A stretch of 64,000 nt of DNA from Pokkaliibacter plantistimulans (lineage in GTDB: Bacteria; Pseudomonadota; Gammaproteobacteria; Pseudomonadales; Balneatricaceae): NCBI RefSeq assembly GCF_003194385.1, contig NZ_LAPT01000002.1, forward strand, positions 62,001 through 126,000, given 5' to 3'. The notes beneath the pieces were generated by a model. The model was given only the letters and a program-made list of their open reading frames with translations. It did not search any database and was not told where the DNA came from. Positions within the stretch are counted from its first letter, which is position 1. Every line of letters starts with the position of its first letter. Positions 53,188-62,534 of this stretch are shown here, in pieces. A program made the position numbers and the translations under genes.

Positions 53188-54189
53188 GTGAAGCGGGTTC
53201 TGATCGTCAAGACCTCCTCCATGGGAGATGTGATTCATACGCTGCCTGCCCTGACCGATGCCCGTCAGGCGGATCCGAGTATTGTCTTTGACTGGGTGGT
53301 CGAGGAAGGTTTCAGTGCCATTCCCAACTGGCATCCCGCCGTGGAGCGGGTTATTCCGATAGCCATCCGGCGCTGGCGCAAGCATTTGCAGGATGCCACC
53401 ACCTGGCGGGAATGGCGTCAGTATCGGCAGGAACTGCGTGCGCTCAACTACGATGCCATCATTGATGCTCAGGGGCTGGTGAAAAGTGCCTTTTTTGCCA
53501 CACGTCAGGCGCGTGGGCCGCATTTTGGTTTTGACTGGCACAGTGCGCGTGAGCCTCTGGCCAGCCTGTGTTATGACCGGCGCCTGCGTGTAGTGTGGGG
53601 GCAGCATGCGGTGGAACGTACCCGGCAGTTATTTGCGCAGGCATTGGGTTACCGCCTGCCTGACCAGTCAGGTGACTTTGGTCTGCAGCAACGCTTTCCC
53701 TGGCAGCGTAACTCACAAAAAGTGGTGTGCCTGCATGCCACGACACGGGCAGACAAACATTATCCGGAAGAATACTGGCGTGACGTGCTGCAGCGGCTGG
53801 GCGCAGCGGGTTTTCAGGTGCAGCTGCCCTGGGGCCTGAAGCGTGAGCAGCAGCGGGCACAGCGACTGGCGGAAGGGCTCGGCCATGTTGAGGTGCTGCC
53901 CAGGCTGGGCTTGACTCAGGTGGCAGAAGTGCTGGCGGGAGCCCGTGGTGTCATTGCGGTGGATACCGGACTGGCGCATCTGACGGCTGCACTGGGTGTG
54001 CCCAATCTGATGCTGTTCGGACCGACTGATCCGGCACTGGTAGGAGGCTATGGCGAACGTCAGTGTTGGCTGGAGGCGAGGCAGTTCACTGCACCGGAGG
54101 GCAGTGTAGTGGAGCCGGAAGTCTTTCGTAGCCTGACACCTGAGCGAGTATGGCAACGATGGTTACAGTTGCTGGAGGAAAGTCAGTGA
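53188..54189 (+). CDS. waaC: LPS heptosyltransferase I WaaC
   Basis: 333 residues, GT9. KRVLIVKTSSMGDVIHTLPA contains the catalytic Asp14; the nucleotide-sugar site is VDTGLAHLTAALGVPNLMLF. It adds the first heptose to Kdo of the inner core. GTG 53188 is favoured because AGGAGGGG directly precedes it and the family begins with this Val-Lys-Arg segment. It overlaps the next gene by 4 bases (GTGA). Confidence 0.93.
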   Translation: MKRVLIVKTSSMGDVIHTLPALTDARQADPSIVFDWVVEEGFSAIPNWHPAVERVIPIAIRRWRKHLQDATTWREWRQYRQELRALNYDAIIDAQGLVKSAFFATRQARGPHFGFDWHSAREPLASLCYDRRLRVVWGQHAVERTRQLFAQALGYRLPDQSGDFGLQQRFPWQRNSQKVVCLHATTRADKHYPEEYWRDVLQRLGAAGFQVQLPWGLKREQQRAQRLAEGLGHVEVLPRLGLTQVAEVLAGARGVIAVDTGLAHLTAALGVPNLMLFGPTDPALVGGYGERQCWLEARQFTAPEGSVVEPEVFRSLTPERVWQRWLQLLEESQ

Positions 54190-55004
54190 AGCGTCGCAGT
54201 CGGGAGCCGCTGTCGGCAGTCATTATTGCTTTTAACGAAGCATCGCGAATCCAGTCCTGCCTTGATTCGCTGGAGTTCTGTGACGAAGTACTGGTGCTTG
54301 ATTCAGGCAGCAATGATGGTACTCAGTCCCTATGCCGGCGCTTTGGTGCCAAGGTGGTGCATCAGGATTGGCTGGGTTACGGGCCGCAGAAGCGCAAGGC
54401 CGTCGAGCTGGCCCGGCATGACTGGGTGCTCTGCCTGGATGCTGATGAACAGGTGACACCGGAGCTGCGTGCCAGCATTGAGGCGGCGATGCAGCAACCG
54501 GTGCTGGCCGGTTTTCGTATGCCACGTTGCAATCTGTTTATGGGGCGCTGGCTGCGCCACGGAGAAGGGTATCCGGACTACAGTCTGCGTCTGTTTGACC
54601 GTCGCCAGCTGCAGTGGACGGCCGATGAGGTCCACGAAAAGGTGGACTGGGTGGATGCCAGCCATGGTCACGAGCGTCGGGTAGGTAAACTGAAAGGGGA
54701 TCTGCTGCATGAGTCAGCAGAAAGCCTGGAGCAGTATTTGCTCAAGCAGAATCGCTATACCAGCCTGCAGGCCGACAACCTGATTGCCCGCGGCAAGCGT
54801 ATCAGCAGCAGCAAGCTGGTTGGTAGCCCGATCCTGCGATTTCTCAAGTTCTATCTGGTGCGACAGGGGTTCAGGGACGGTGTCCCGGGGCTGGTACATA
54901 TCGCTATTGGCTGTTTCAACAGTTTTATCAAATATGCCAAGGTGCGGGCTTATCGAAAGCCTGATCGCATTGCTGCCGAAAATGACTTGGATGAGAAGTT
55001 TTAA
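54186..55004 (+). CDS. WaaE/KdtX-like family 2 glycosyltransferase of LPS core
   Basis: 272 residues, GT2. LSAVIIAFNEASRIQSCLDSL, VLVLDSGSNDGT, QKRKAVELARHDWVLCLDADE (DxD motif) and LRLFDRRQLQWTADEVHEKV match the Klebsiella/Serratia WaaE group, which adds beta-glucose to heptose I. GTG 54186 overlaps the waaC stop and follows GGAGGAAA. An acceptor cannot be proven from sequence. Confidence 0.82.
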   Translation: MKRRSREPLSAVIIAFNEASRIQSCLDSLEFCDEVLVLDSGSNDGTQSLCRRFGAKVVHQDWLGYGPQKRKAVELARHDWVLCLDADEQVTPELRASIEAAMQQPVLAGFRMPRCNLFMGRWLRHGEGYPDYSLRLFDRRQLQWTADEVHEKVDWVDASHGHERRVGKLKGDLLHESAESLEQYLLKQNRYTSLQADNLIARGKRISSSKLVGSPILRFLKFYLVRQGFRDGVPGLVHIAIGCFNSFIKYAKVRAYRKPDRIAAENDLDEKF

Positions 55005-56122
55005 TGCCAGAGCAAGCAAAGAAAATCCTTGTCATTCGCCGAGACAATATTGGTGATTTAGTATGTACCACCCCTTTACTGCTGGGGCTGCGGCAACGTT
55101 ATCCCGATGCCCATATTGCGGTGCTTGTTAACTCATATAACGCCGCTGTTTTATCTGATCACCCAGCGGTTGATGAGGTATTTGTTTACGAAAAAGCTAA
55201 GCATCGAGAGGCCCATCGATCACGCTGGAGTGTATATCTGGGCACTGTTTTAACGATGTTAAAGTTGCGTAGGCACTATTGGGACCGTGTTTACCTGGCG
55301 GGCTCTGCTTATTCTGCTCGGGCTGCAGAGTTTGTTTCCTGGCTGAGGTGTCAAAATGTCATCGGTTATGCGCCGGTAAACGGGAAAGACAAGCGAATCA
55401 CCCATCGTTTTGAGGGCGAGATTGCCGATTTTCATCATGTTGAGGCTGTGTACAGGCTTGGTCTGCATGATGGTATTCCTCAAACGATACCGCCCATGCT
55501 CATACGATCTGTCCCTGCTGTCCGACAGCAGTTACAGTCGTTGCTACCAACGCGTGTGGGCAAGACACTGGGCATCCATATTAGTGCCCGTAAAACGTGC
55601 CAACGCTGGCCTGTATCCCAGTGGGTGGAGCTTATTCGGCAAGTACTGCAGGCGAGTCCTGACTTAAGCATTCTCTTATTCTGGTCACCTGGAGCAGAAG
55701 ATAATCCTCGCCATCCTGGAGATGATGCTAAAGCTTATCGGATATTGCAGGAGGTAGGGTCAGCCAACGTCCAGCCATTAGTGACGACTAAGCTGGAGCA
55801 GTTGGTAGCTGGCCTTGATCTGTGTGATTACGTGCTATGCAGTGATGGCGGGGCAATGCATATCGCCGCTGCGCTTGGGAAGCCTATCGTTTGCTTGTTT
55901 GGTCAAACGCCTGCGCAAACCTGGCATCCGTGGGGGGTGCCGCACCGACTGCTACAACCTGAAAGTTGCGATGTGATCGATATCCGGATGGAGCAGGTAT
56001 TAGACGCCGTAGTCAGCCTACTGGCAATAAAAGCCGATGATCACGATTGCCCTCTAAGGAGCGCTGATGTAACAGCGTTATTTAACGCAGGTGATGTGCT
56101 GCTTGAGTCTCCTCATGCCTAG
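55004..56122 (+). CDS. GT9-family (heptosyltransferase-like) glycosyltransferase 3
   Basis: 372 residues. KKILVIRRDNIGDLVCTTPLLLGL gives the GT9 N-terminal motif with the catalytic-type Asp; the C-terminal nucleotide-sugar site is CSDGGAMHIAAALGKPIVCLFG. It is likely a third heptosyltransferase (WaaQ-like) or another GT9 sugar transferase. The ATG overlaps the preceding stop by one base (TAATG). From here on the codon use and AT content shift compared with waaF-waaC. Confidence 0.78.
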   Translation: MPEQAKKILVIRRDNIGDLVCTTPLLLGLRQRYPDAHIAVLVNSYNAAVLSDHPAVDEVFVYEKAKHREAHRSRWSVYLGTVLTMLKLRRHYWDRVYLAGSAYSARAAEFVSWLRCQNVIGYAPVNGKDKRITHRFEGEIADFHHVEAVYRLGLHDGIPQTIPPMLIRSVPAVRQQLQSLLPTRVGKTLGIHISARKTCQRWPVSQWVELIRQVLQASPDLSILLFWSPGAEDNPRHPGDDAKAYRILQEVGSANVQPLVTTKLEQLVAGLDLCDYVLCSDGGAMHIAAALGKPIVCLFGQTPAQTWHPWGVPHRLLQPESCDVIDIRMEQVLDAVVSLLAIKADDHDCPLRSADVTALFNAGDVLLESPHA

Positions 56123-56214
56123 TAGTTTGTCACGTGGTATAGAGTGCCGACTGTGATGTCGTGCATTGTGTTTGAGTTTTCCCTTTGGCCTGCTCTTTAA
56201 GGTACCTAATATCA

Positions 56215-57249
56215 ATGCCGCCAGAATTTAAGCCTGTTGAGATCGAATCGCCCAAGCATATTCTGGTCATATTGATGGCACGGTATGGCGACATACTTGC
56301 GGCTACTCCTGCATTACGAGCACTCAAGCAACACTATCCAAAAGCCTGTGTGACGGTACTGAGCCACCATGAGCGAGGTAGAGTGCTTGAAGGGCTGCCG
56401 TTTATTGACCGTCTTATTCGTACCGGTAAATTCAGGCTGAAGTGGCTGCAGTATTGGCCTTTCCCCCGTTATGACCTGGGTGTTGTATTTGGCAATAACC
56501 TGCAGGAGTTACGCTTGGCGCGCAAGCACTGCCAGTTTGTAGTGAGTGAGGCTGTAGCGGATATTTCTCAGTCGGGTCTGGTGGATATTCAGGTGTCTCC
56601 TAGTGAAATGCCGCTGCATATTGTGACTGACCGCATGCGATTGGTGAGTGCATTTGGCGTTAAGCCTGCCGGTATGAGGTGTGCGTATGAGGTGCTGGAG
56701 GGCGAGCAACAGCAGGCCGAGAGGTGGTTAAAGAGCAATAGTGCGGAAAATGGCTCTCCATTGCTGGGGATTCAGCTGTCTTCATTCCCCACCAAGTCTT
56801 ACCGTGATTGGCCATTGAGCCACTGGTACGGATTGATTGAGCAAGTGTTCTCGGCTTATCCCAACGGGAGAGTTGTGTTGTTAGGCGGGAGAGAGTCAGT
56901 GGATAAAGCACGTGACGTCGTGACTCATTTTCACGGAGATAGTCGTATTTTGTCCGCAGTTGCATGCTTCTCCTTCCGTCAGAATGCTGCGCTGATCAGC
57001 ATGCTTGATCTGTATGTCGGGCCTGACACTGGACCAACCCATCTGAGAGGTGCTTTGGCGTTGCCGATGGTTGCCCTCTATCATCACTTCCCCTCTCGCT
57101 TGCGACCTCTGGAGCATCCTTCATTGATAGTGATTGCTCATCCAGATGCAGAGAATGGCGGTGAGCATGATATGTCCCAAATTGATGTGGAGACAGTATG
57201 GCAGGGCTGCAAAGCACTGCTGGAGTCAACAGCCAGGAGCACTGATTGA
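56215..57249 (+). CDS. GT9-family (heptosyltransferase-like) glycosyltransferase 4
   Basis: 344 residues. HILVILMARYGDILAATPALRAL is the GT9 N-terminal signature; GPDTGPTHLRGALALPMVALY is the C-terminal donor site. ATG 56215 has AAGG 12 bases upstream and is preferred over TTG 56185. The gap of 92 bases from the previous gene is the largest inside the operon. With waaF, waaC and gene 3 it makes four GT9 enzymes, so the core may contain extra heptose or a GT9-added hexose. Confidence 0.75.
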   Translation: MPPEFKPVEIESPKHILVILMARYGDILAATPALRALKQHYPKACVTVLSHHERGRVLEGLPFIDRLIRTGKFRLKWLQYWPFPRYDLGVVFGNNLQELRLARKHCQFVVSEAVADISQSGLVDIQVSPSEMPLHIVTDRMRLVSAFGVKPAGMRCAYEVLEGEQQQAERWLKSNSAENGSPLLGIQLSSFPTKSYRDWPLSHWYGLIEQVFSAYPNGRVVLLGGRESVDKARDVVTHFHGDSRILSAVACFSFRQNAALISMLDLYVGPDTGPTHLRGALALPMVALYHHFPSRLRPLEHPSLIVIAHPDAENGGEHDMSQIDVETVWQGCKALLESTARSTD

Positions 57250-58370
57250 GCGTCATGCCAAAGAGAAAACTACATATAGTCCATACTGAGAGTTCATGTG
57301 GCTGGGGGGGGCAGGAGCTACGTATCCTCAGCGAAAGTCAGGGATTGATGTCTCGTGGGCATAGAATAACGCTGGTGTGTCCGTCTGAGGCTGACATTTA
57401 CAACGCCGCTGTGGAACGAGGTATCAACGTCGTATCTTTGCCTGTCGCCAGAAAAAAAGTGTCAGCTTTGATGGCGTTGAGGAGATGGCTGGCAGCTAAT
57501 CATCAGGATATTGATGTACTTAATACACATAGTTCGACAGATTCCTGGTTAACAGCGCTGGCATGTCTCAGTTTGCGAGACTCACCTCCGATCGTGCGCA
57601 CACGCCATGTATCCTCCCCCATCAGCAAAAAGGCATCCTCCCATTGGCTGTATCAGCGGGCTGCACAGCACTTGGTTGTGACAGGAGAACCATTGCGGCA
57701 GCATTTAGCCGAGCACAATGGGTTTGCGTTATCGTCCATGACCTCTGTGCCGACAGGGATTGATTTGAACCGTTTTGGCCCCGGAGATCGTGAATCGTTG
57801 CGCAGGCATGGGCATCTGCACGGAAGGATTATTGGCATTCTTGCGACGCTGCGTAATTGGAAAGGGCATGCTTACCTATTCGAGGCATTCGCTCAGTTAA
57901 AGGGTGAGTACTCTGATCTGTCATTGCTGGTAGTGGGTGATGGTCCACAGCGACACAACCTGGAGCGCCTGGCGCGAGAGCTTGGCATTGAGGAGAAAGT
58001 GCTTTTTGTTGGCAATCAGCACAATCCAGAAGACTGGCTCAATATGATGGATATCTTTGTGCTGCCTTCCTACGGCGATGAAGGTGTTTCTCAGGCTGTC
58101 ATGCAGGCAATGGCTACCCGGCTGCCTGTTATTACGACAGCGGTTGGTGGTATGCGAGATGCTGTCCAGCATGAAGAGACTGGCCTACTGGTGGACATTC
58201 GCAGCAGTGTTGCCATTGAGCAGGCATTACGGTGTTACCTGGATAACCCGGCCTTCGCAAAGAGAATGGCAGAGGCGGCGTTCGAGCGTTCACAACGTTA
58301 TTTTGGCCTGGAGACCATGCTGGATCGCATGGAAGCCATTTTCGACAGGTTTTCCAGGGGCCATCGCTGA
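57246..58370 (+). CDS. Family 4 glycosyltransferase
   Basis: 374 residues, GT4 (GT-B fold). An N-terminal sugar-acceptor half begins KLHIVHTESSCGWGGQELR; the donor half has ILATLRNWKGHAYLFEAF, LLVVGDGPQRHNL and PSYGDEGVSQAVMQAMATRLPVI, in which the second Glu of the E-X7-E motif is replaced (Gln/Met context). TTG 57246 is taken as start because AGGAG (57235-57239) lies 6 bases before it and it overlaps the previous stop. ATG 57255 is too far from that site. Donor and acceptor are unknown. Confidence 0.75.
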   Translation: MSVMPKRKLHIVHTESSCGWGGQELRILSESQGLMSRGHRITLVCPSEADIYNAAVERGINVVSLPVARKKVSALMALRRWLAANHQDIDVLNTHSSTDSWLTALACLSLRDSPPIVRTRHVSSPISKKASSHWLYQRAAQHLVVTGEPLRQHLAEHNGFALSSMTSVPTGIDLNRFGPGDRESLRRHGHLHGRIIGILATLRNWKGHAYLFEAFAQLKGEYSDLSLLVVGDGPQRHNLERLARELGIEEKVLFVGNQHNPEDWLNMMDIFVLPSYGDEGVSQAVMQAMATRLPVITTAVGGMRDAVQHEETGLLVDIRSSVAIEQALRCYLDNPAFAKRMAEAAFERSQRYFGLETMLDRMEAIFDRFSRGHR

Positions 58371-60205
58371 TGTGTGGTATTGCAGGTTTTTTTAATCTTG
58401 CCTCAGGGCAGGGCGAAGATATTGTAGAGCCAATGTTGCGCTCACTAGCGCAGCGAGGCCCCGACGCTCAGCATTGGTGTGGGTGGAATCAGCAAGGCGA
58501 AAGGGTCAAGCAAGGTGTGAGCCACGGCATGTTGCATGCGCGCTTATCCATTCGCGATCCTCGGCCAGAGGCTGATCAGCCCATGACCTGCAGTGATGAG
58601 GACGTTTGGCTTTGCTATAACGGCGAGGTCTACGGTTGGGAAGATGATGCTGACATCCTGCGTGAAAACGGAGCAGTGTTTAGAACCCGCTCGGACAGTG
58701 AGTTTATTCTGCATGGCTATCGTTATTGGGGAATAGAAGGGCTGCTGCCTCGTCTCCGCGGTATGTTTGCTATCGTATTGCTGGATTGGCGTACGCGTAA
58801 GGTTTGGCTGATCCGGGACCGCCTGGGGCTCAAACCGCTGCTTTATCATCATAGCGAACAGGGGCTTGGATACGCTTCTTTACTGCGGGCGCTGATACCT
58901 ATGGTGCCAGCGGCAGCTCGCCAGTTTTCTGCCGCCGCCATTGATGCCTACCTGACTCACCGCTATGTACCGGCCCCTCATACCATACTTGACGGTGTTA
59001 ACCGTCTGGAGAATGGGCATTACCTTTGCTACGACCTGGATACTGGTTCGTTAGAGAAAAACTGTTACTGGAGGCCGGAAGCAAAGAACTCGGACTATCG
59101 TCAGTGTCTTGACGATAGCATCAGGCTGCGCACCGTAGCTGATCGTCCTGTGGGTATGCTTCTGAGTGGTGGTGTGGACTCCACTGTGCTGGCTGCACGT
59201 CTGAACGCTTTAGGGTTTAGCAATCTCAAGGCATTCACTGCCAGCTTTCCGGGTGACAGCCTCGATGAGGGGGACGATGCGTGCTCTACAGCTGAGCAGT
59301 TAGGTATGCCATTTCATAGAGAGGTTATGCCAAACTCGATCAAAGCGGATTTTGAGCGCATCGTTGCGGATATGGATGAACCTTTTGCTGATCCGTCCTG
59401 TATTCCTCTCTGGTATCTGGCACGACGTACTACTGATGAGGTCAAGGTTGTCCTGAATGGGGATGGAGGGGATGAACTGTTTGGTGGCTATAAGCGTTAC
59501 CAACAACATCTCAAACGGCACTTTCGTGTTGGGATTCGATTGCCTTGGCGGAAAAGCCCGGCCAGTTTAAAACGTAAAGGTCTGTTGAAAGTTATAAACG
59601 AGTGGCAGCTGAGCTGGCAGGAGGCTTACAGTTTACGTTTCTCCGGATTTACACCAGCTCAACGGCGAGCGTTGCAGCCTTCCTTACCCCATTTCCCCGC
59701 GCATTACTGGCGAGCACCTGACTGGCAGGCTGATGATCCCTTGCAGCAACTGTTGGCGATAGACATGGCCAACTACCTCCCAGAGTACATTTTGCGAAAA
59801 GCTGATCTGACGACAATGGCCCATGGCCTGGAGGGCCGGTCTCCTTTGCTGGACCATATTTTTGTGCAGCAGGTTATGGGGTTGCCAGCCTCGCAGCGCT
59901 TCACTCAACCAGTTAAGCAGGCTTTGGCGTATGCCTGCGAGACGTTGCAGGGGCTTAGTCCTTTCCATCGTAAAAAACGTGGTTTCAACCCGCCGTTGCA
60001 GCATTGGCTTCTCAACGATCTGGCTCAGTACTATGACGGGCTTGGTCGGCGCTTACAGGTGATTACGAGGGGGCAGTTGAACGAAGTGGCTATAGAGTCG
60101 CTGGTTGCACGTTACCGACGAGGTGATGCTGCCTATGCAGAGCAGGTGCTACAGCTATTGATACTTGATATCAGCCTGCAGCAGCTTTCTAGGATCATTC
60201 AATGA
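58370..60205 (+). CDS. Asparagine-synthetase-like glutamine amidotransferase
   Basis: 611 residues. The class II glutaminase domain starts with Cys2 (MCGIAGFF) and has LAQRGPDAQHW, HARLSIRDP, YNGEVYGW and RDRLGLKPLLYH. The synthetase domain carries the ATP pyrophosphatase loop LLSGGVDSTVLA and GDGGDELFGGYKRYQQH. Members of this AsnB group occur in polysaccharide clusters, where they probably amidate a uronic acid or another carboxyl. It is coupled to both neighbours (TGATG and ATGA overlaps), so a surface-sugar role is more likely than plain asparagine synthesis. The exact substrate is open. Confidence 0.83.
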   Translation: MCGIAGFFNLASGQGEDIVEPMLRSLAQRGPDAQHWCGWNQQGERVKQGVSHGMLHARLSIRDPRPEADQPMTCSDEDVWLCYNGEVYGWEDDADILRENGAVFRTRSDSEFILHGYRYWGIEGLLPRLRGMFAIVLLDWRTRKVWLIRDRLGLKPLLYHHSEQGLGYASLLRALIPMVPAAARQFSAAAIDAYLTHRYVPAPHTILDGVNRLENGHYLCYDLDTGSLEKNCYWRPEAKNSDYRQCLDDSIRLRTVADRPVGMLLSGGVDSTVLAARLNALGFSNLKAFTASFPGDSLDEGDDACSTAEQLGMPFHREVMPNSIKADFERIVADMDEPFADPSCIPLWYLARRTTDEVKVVLNGDGGDELFGGYKRYQQHLKRHFRVGIRLPWRKSPASLKRKGLLKVINEWQLSWQEAYSLRFSGFTPAQRRALQPSLPHFPAHYWRAPDWQADDPLQQLLAIDMANYLPEYILRKADLTTMAHGLEGRSPLLDHIFVQQVMGLPASQRFTQPVKQALAYACETLQGLSPFHRKKRGFNPPLQHWLLNDLAQYYDGLGRRLQVITRGQLNEVAIESLVARYRRGDAAYAEQVLQLLILDISLQQLSRIIQ

Positions 60206-61317
60206 AAATTGCTTTTATCGACGTTACAACGACGGTGTCGTATGGCGGAGTACAGACGGCTGTATGGCAACTTGCCGTCGCACTGACTGATCTTGGTCAT
60301 GAAGTTCATGTGTATGGTGGTAGTGGAAAGCTGGAGCCTGACTTAGCCGGGCGCGAAGTACATATACACCGTTTTTCTTTCACTCCCAGGGAACGAGTGC
60401 TGGATCTCGGAAGTCGGTTCCAGCGTTTGGTTGAGCGTTGGTCTTTTTCTCGCCATGCACGCCAGCATTTCATTGCACAGCACTTTGACTGGGCTGTACT
60501 GACTAAACCGTTTGATTTTTTTTGGCCGCGCCTTATGCCCAAACAGCATCGGACGCGTTTTGCTTTTATGAGTGGTGGCACTGATTTTATTCGTGGTGAC
60601 CGTAAACTTGCGCAAGGTATTTCGGCGTGGTTGGCCTGTAGTAACTTCAATGCATGGCAGCTACAGCATCACTTCAAACGATTCCCTACGGTGATGTTCA
60701 ACGGTGTTGATACTGCAGTGTTTCATCCGCAGGACGGGAGTGAAGCGCGAGCAACGCTTGGCTTAAATCCACAAGATATCGTCATCGGCTTTGCAGGCCG
60801 TTTGGTCGGCTGGAAGGGATTGTCGGTAGCGGTACAGGCGTTAGCAGATTCACGTCTGCACTGTCACCCCGTGAAGCTACTTATTGTGGGGGATGGTGAA
60901 GAGAGGTCTCGTCTGGCTGAGCTGGCGAAAAAACTTGGTGTAGCGGAGCGGCTGATCATGCCAGGCGCTTGTGCTCATGCGCAATTACCCAAGCTCTATG
61001 CCGCATGTGATATGGGAGTTTTTCCCAGCATTGGTGATGAGGCATTCGGTATCACTATTGCTGAGGCAATGAGTTGTGGCTTGCCGGTTGTTGCCAGTTA
61101 CATCGGTGGCATTCCAGAAGTGGTGGGTAATGAGGGTGGTAGCGGGCTGCTGTTTACTCCCGGCCATGCCCAGGATCTGGCGGATCAGTTATTGACTCTT
61201 ATCGAGCAGCCTGAATTGCGAGCCCGTATGGGGCGCGTGGCTCGTCAGCGTATTGAACGGATGTTTACATGGCGTATGGCTGCTCAACGCTTACTAAAAG
61301 TGTTGGAGTCGCACTGA
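60202..61317 (+). CDS. Family 4 glycosyltransferase
   Basis: 371 residues. KIAFIDVTTTVSYGGVQTAVW is the GT4 N-terminal glycine-rich acceptor loop; the donor half has IGFAGRLVGWKGLSVAVQAL, LLIVGDGEERSRL and PSIGDEAFGITIAEAMSCGLP with an intact E-X7-E motif. It is a retaining GT-B enzyme. ATG 60202 overlaps the amidotransferase stop (ATGA). Probably an outer-core or O-unit transferase. Confidence 0.8.
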   Translation: MKIAFIDVTTTVSYGGVQTAVWQLAVALTDLGHEVHVYGGSGKLEPDLAGREVHIHRFSFTPRERVLDLGSRFQRLVERWSFSRHARQHFIAQHFDWAVLTKPFDFFWPRLMPKQHRTRFAFMSGGTDFIRGDRKLAQGISAWLACSNFNAWQLQHHFKRFPTVMFNGVDTAVFHPQDGSEARATLGLNPQDIVIGFAGRLVGWKGLSVAVQALADSRLHCHPVKLLIVGDGEERSRLAELAKKLGVAERLIMPGACAHAQLPKLYAACDMGVFPSIGDEAFGITIAEAMSCGLPVVASYIGGIPEVVGNEGGSGLLFTPGHAQDLADQLLTLIEQPELRARMGRVARQRIERMFTWRMAAQRLLKVLESH

Positions 61318-62483
61318 TGCGTATTGCTTATCTTGACCCTCATCGGGTTCCTGATCCTGCGACGGAATCACTGCAGATTTTGCAAACCGTCGATGGTCTA
61401 GCTCAAGCAGGGGCGAATGTATATGTGATTACCCCTCAGGCGCAGTGCTCTGCAGACAGCCTGCTGGGGCGGCAGGTACATGAGCGAGCGCAGTTTTTTG
61501 GGTTAACGGATTACTCTCGCCGTTGGTGGCACATTTCAAAGTCTAACCGACTGTTCTATCGTCAGGCCTTGGCGTGGCTGCGGAAGAATGATGCAGATGC
61601 AATATTGGTACGTAACCTGAAGTTGGCAGAACGCATCCTCAAAGAGGGTATAAAGATTCCTCTGATATTTGAAACGCACGAAATTTTTAGCCAGACATAT
61701 CGTGAAGAACATGTTGTCCCCACCAGGAAGGAGCAGAAAAAGCTTCATTCTTTAGAAATACGTGAGGCTTTCGTTTATCAGCATGCCAGTGGCATTTTGA
61801 CCCTTACTCAGGCTCTGGCAGACGATATTCAAGACGTATTTAAGGTCGATACTCCTATTCATGTGGCACCAGATGGTGTTGATCTTCAGTTGGCAGCAGA
61901 GGCTCTGAAAACTGTACGCCAGCCCAATCATGAGCCCGTCATGCTGTACCTTGGTAGCTTGCATCCATGGAAGGGGGTCGAGACTCTGATCAGGGCAATG
62001 CCGCTGGTGCCTGTCGGGCGGCTATGGATTGCTGGCGGTGGAGAACTGCGGATTGCTGAACTCAAGCATTTGGCTACGCAATTGGAAGTGCTGCAGCGGG
62101 TAGACTTTCTGGGGCCCATCGACCCCTTACAGCGCTTCGAGCTTATTGCTCAGGCTGATATATGTTTATTGCCTCTCACTCAATCAAGCATTGCCAGTCG
62201 ATACACATCTCCACTCAAGTTATTTGAATATATGGCTATGGGGAAGGCGATTATCAGTGCTGATGTGCCCTCAATCAGAGAGGTTTTAACTACAAGAGTA
62301 GATGCATTGTTATGCGATCCAGAGGATATTGAGGTTTTTGCAGAACTTATGAGTTGTCTGGTTTTGGAGCCTTCGCTGTGTGAGAAGCTAGGCAACCGTG
62401 CATCATCTGTAGCAAAAGGGTATTCATGGCTTGCTCGTGCAGAAGGGATAGTGAAATTTATCAGCGGTCTTAATGCAGTATAG
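61317..62483 (+). CDS. Family 4-type glycosyltransferase
   Basis: 388 residues. MRIAYLDPHRVPDPATESLQ opens the acceptor half. The donor half has MLYLGSLHPWKGVETLI, LWIAGGGELRIAELK and a divergent C-terminal motif (YTSPLKLFEYMAMGKAII), where Glu of FEYM takes the place of the usual second Glu. ATG 61317 overlaps the previous stop by one base; the frame is open upstream to 61269 but inside the preceding gene. Last gene of the rightward operon; the 51 bases that follow have no clear terminator. Confidence 0.78.
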   Translation: MRIAYLDPHRVPDPATESLQILQTVDGLAQAGANVYVITPQAQCSADSLLGRQVHERAQFFGLTDYSRRWWHISKSNRLFYRQALAWLRKNDADAILVRNLKLAERILKEGIKIPLIFETHEIFSQTYREEHVVPTRKEQKKLHSLEIREAFVYQHASGILTLTQALADDIQDVFKVDTPIHVAPDGVDLQLAAEALKTVRQPNHEPVMLYLGSLHPWKGVETLIRAMPLVPVGRLWIAGGGELRIAELKHLATQLEVLQRVDFLGPIDPLQRFELIAQADICLLPLTQSSIASRYTSPLKLFEYMAMGKAIISADVPSIREVLTTRVDALLCDPEDIEVFAELMSCLVLEPSLCEKLGNRASSVAKGYSWLARAEGIVKFISGLNAV

Positions 62484-62534
62484 TTATTGCAATGGTTATT
62501 AAAGTCATTTCGTTGGCAGTCTTACATGAAGCGA

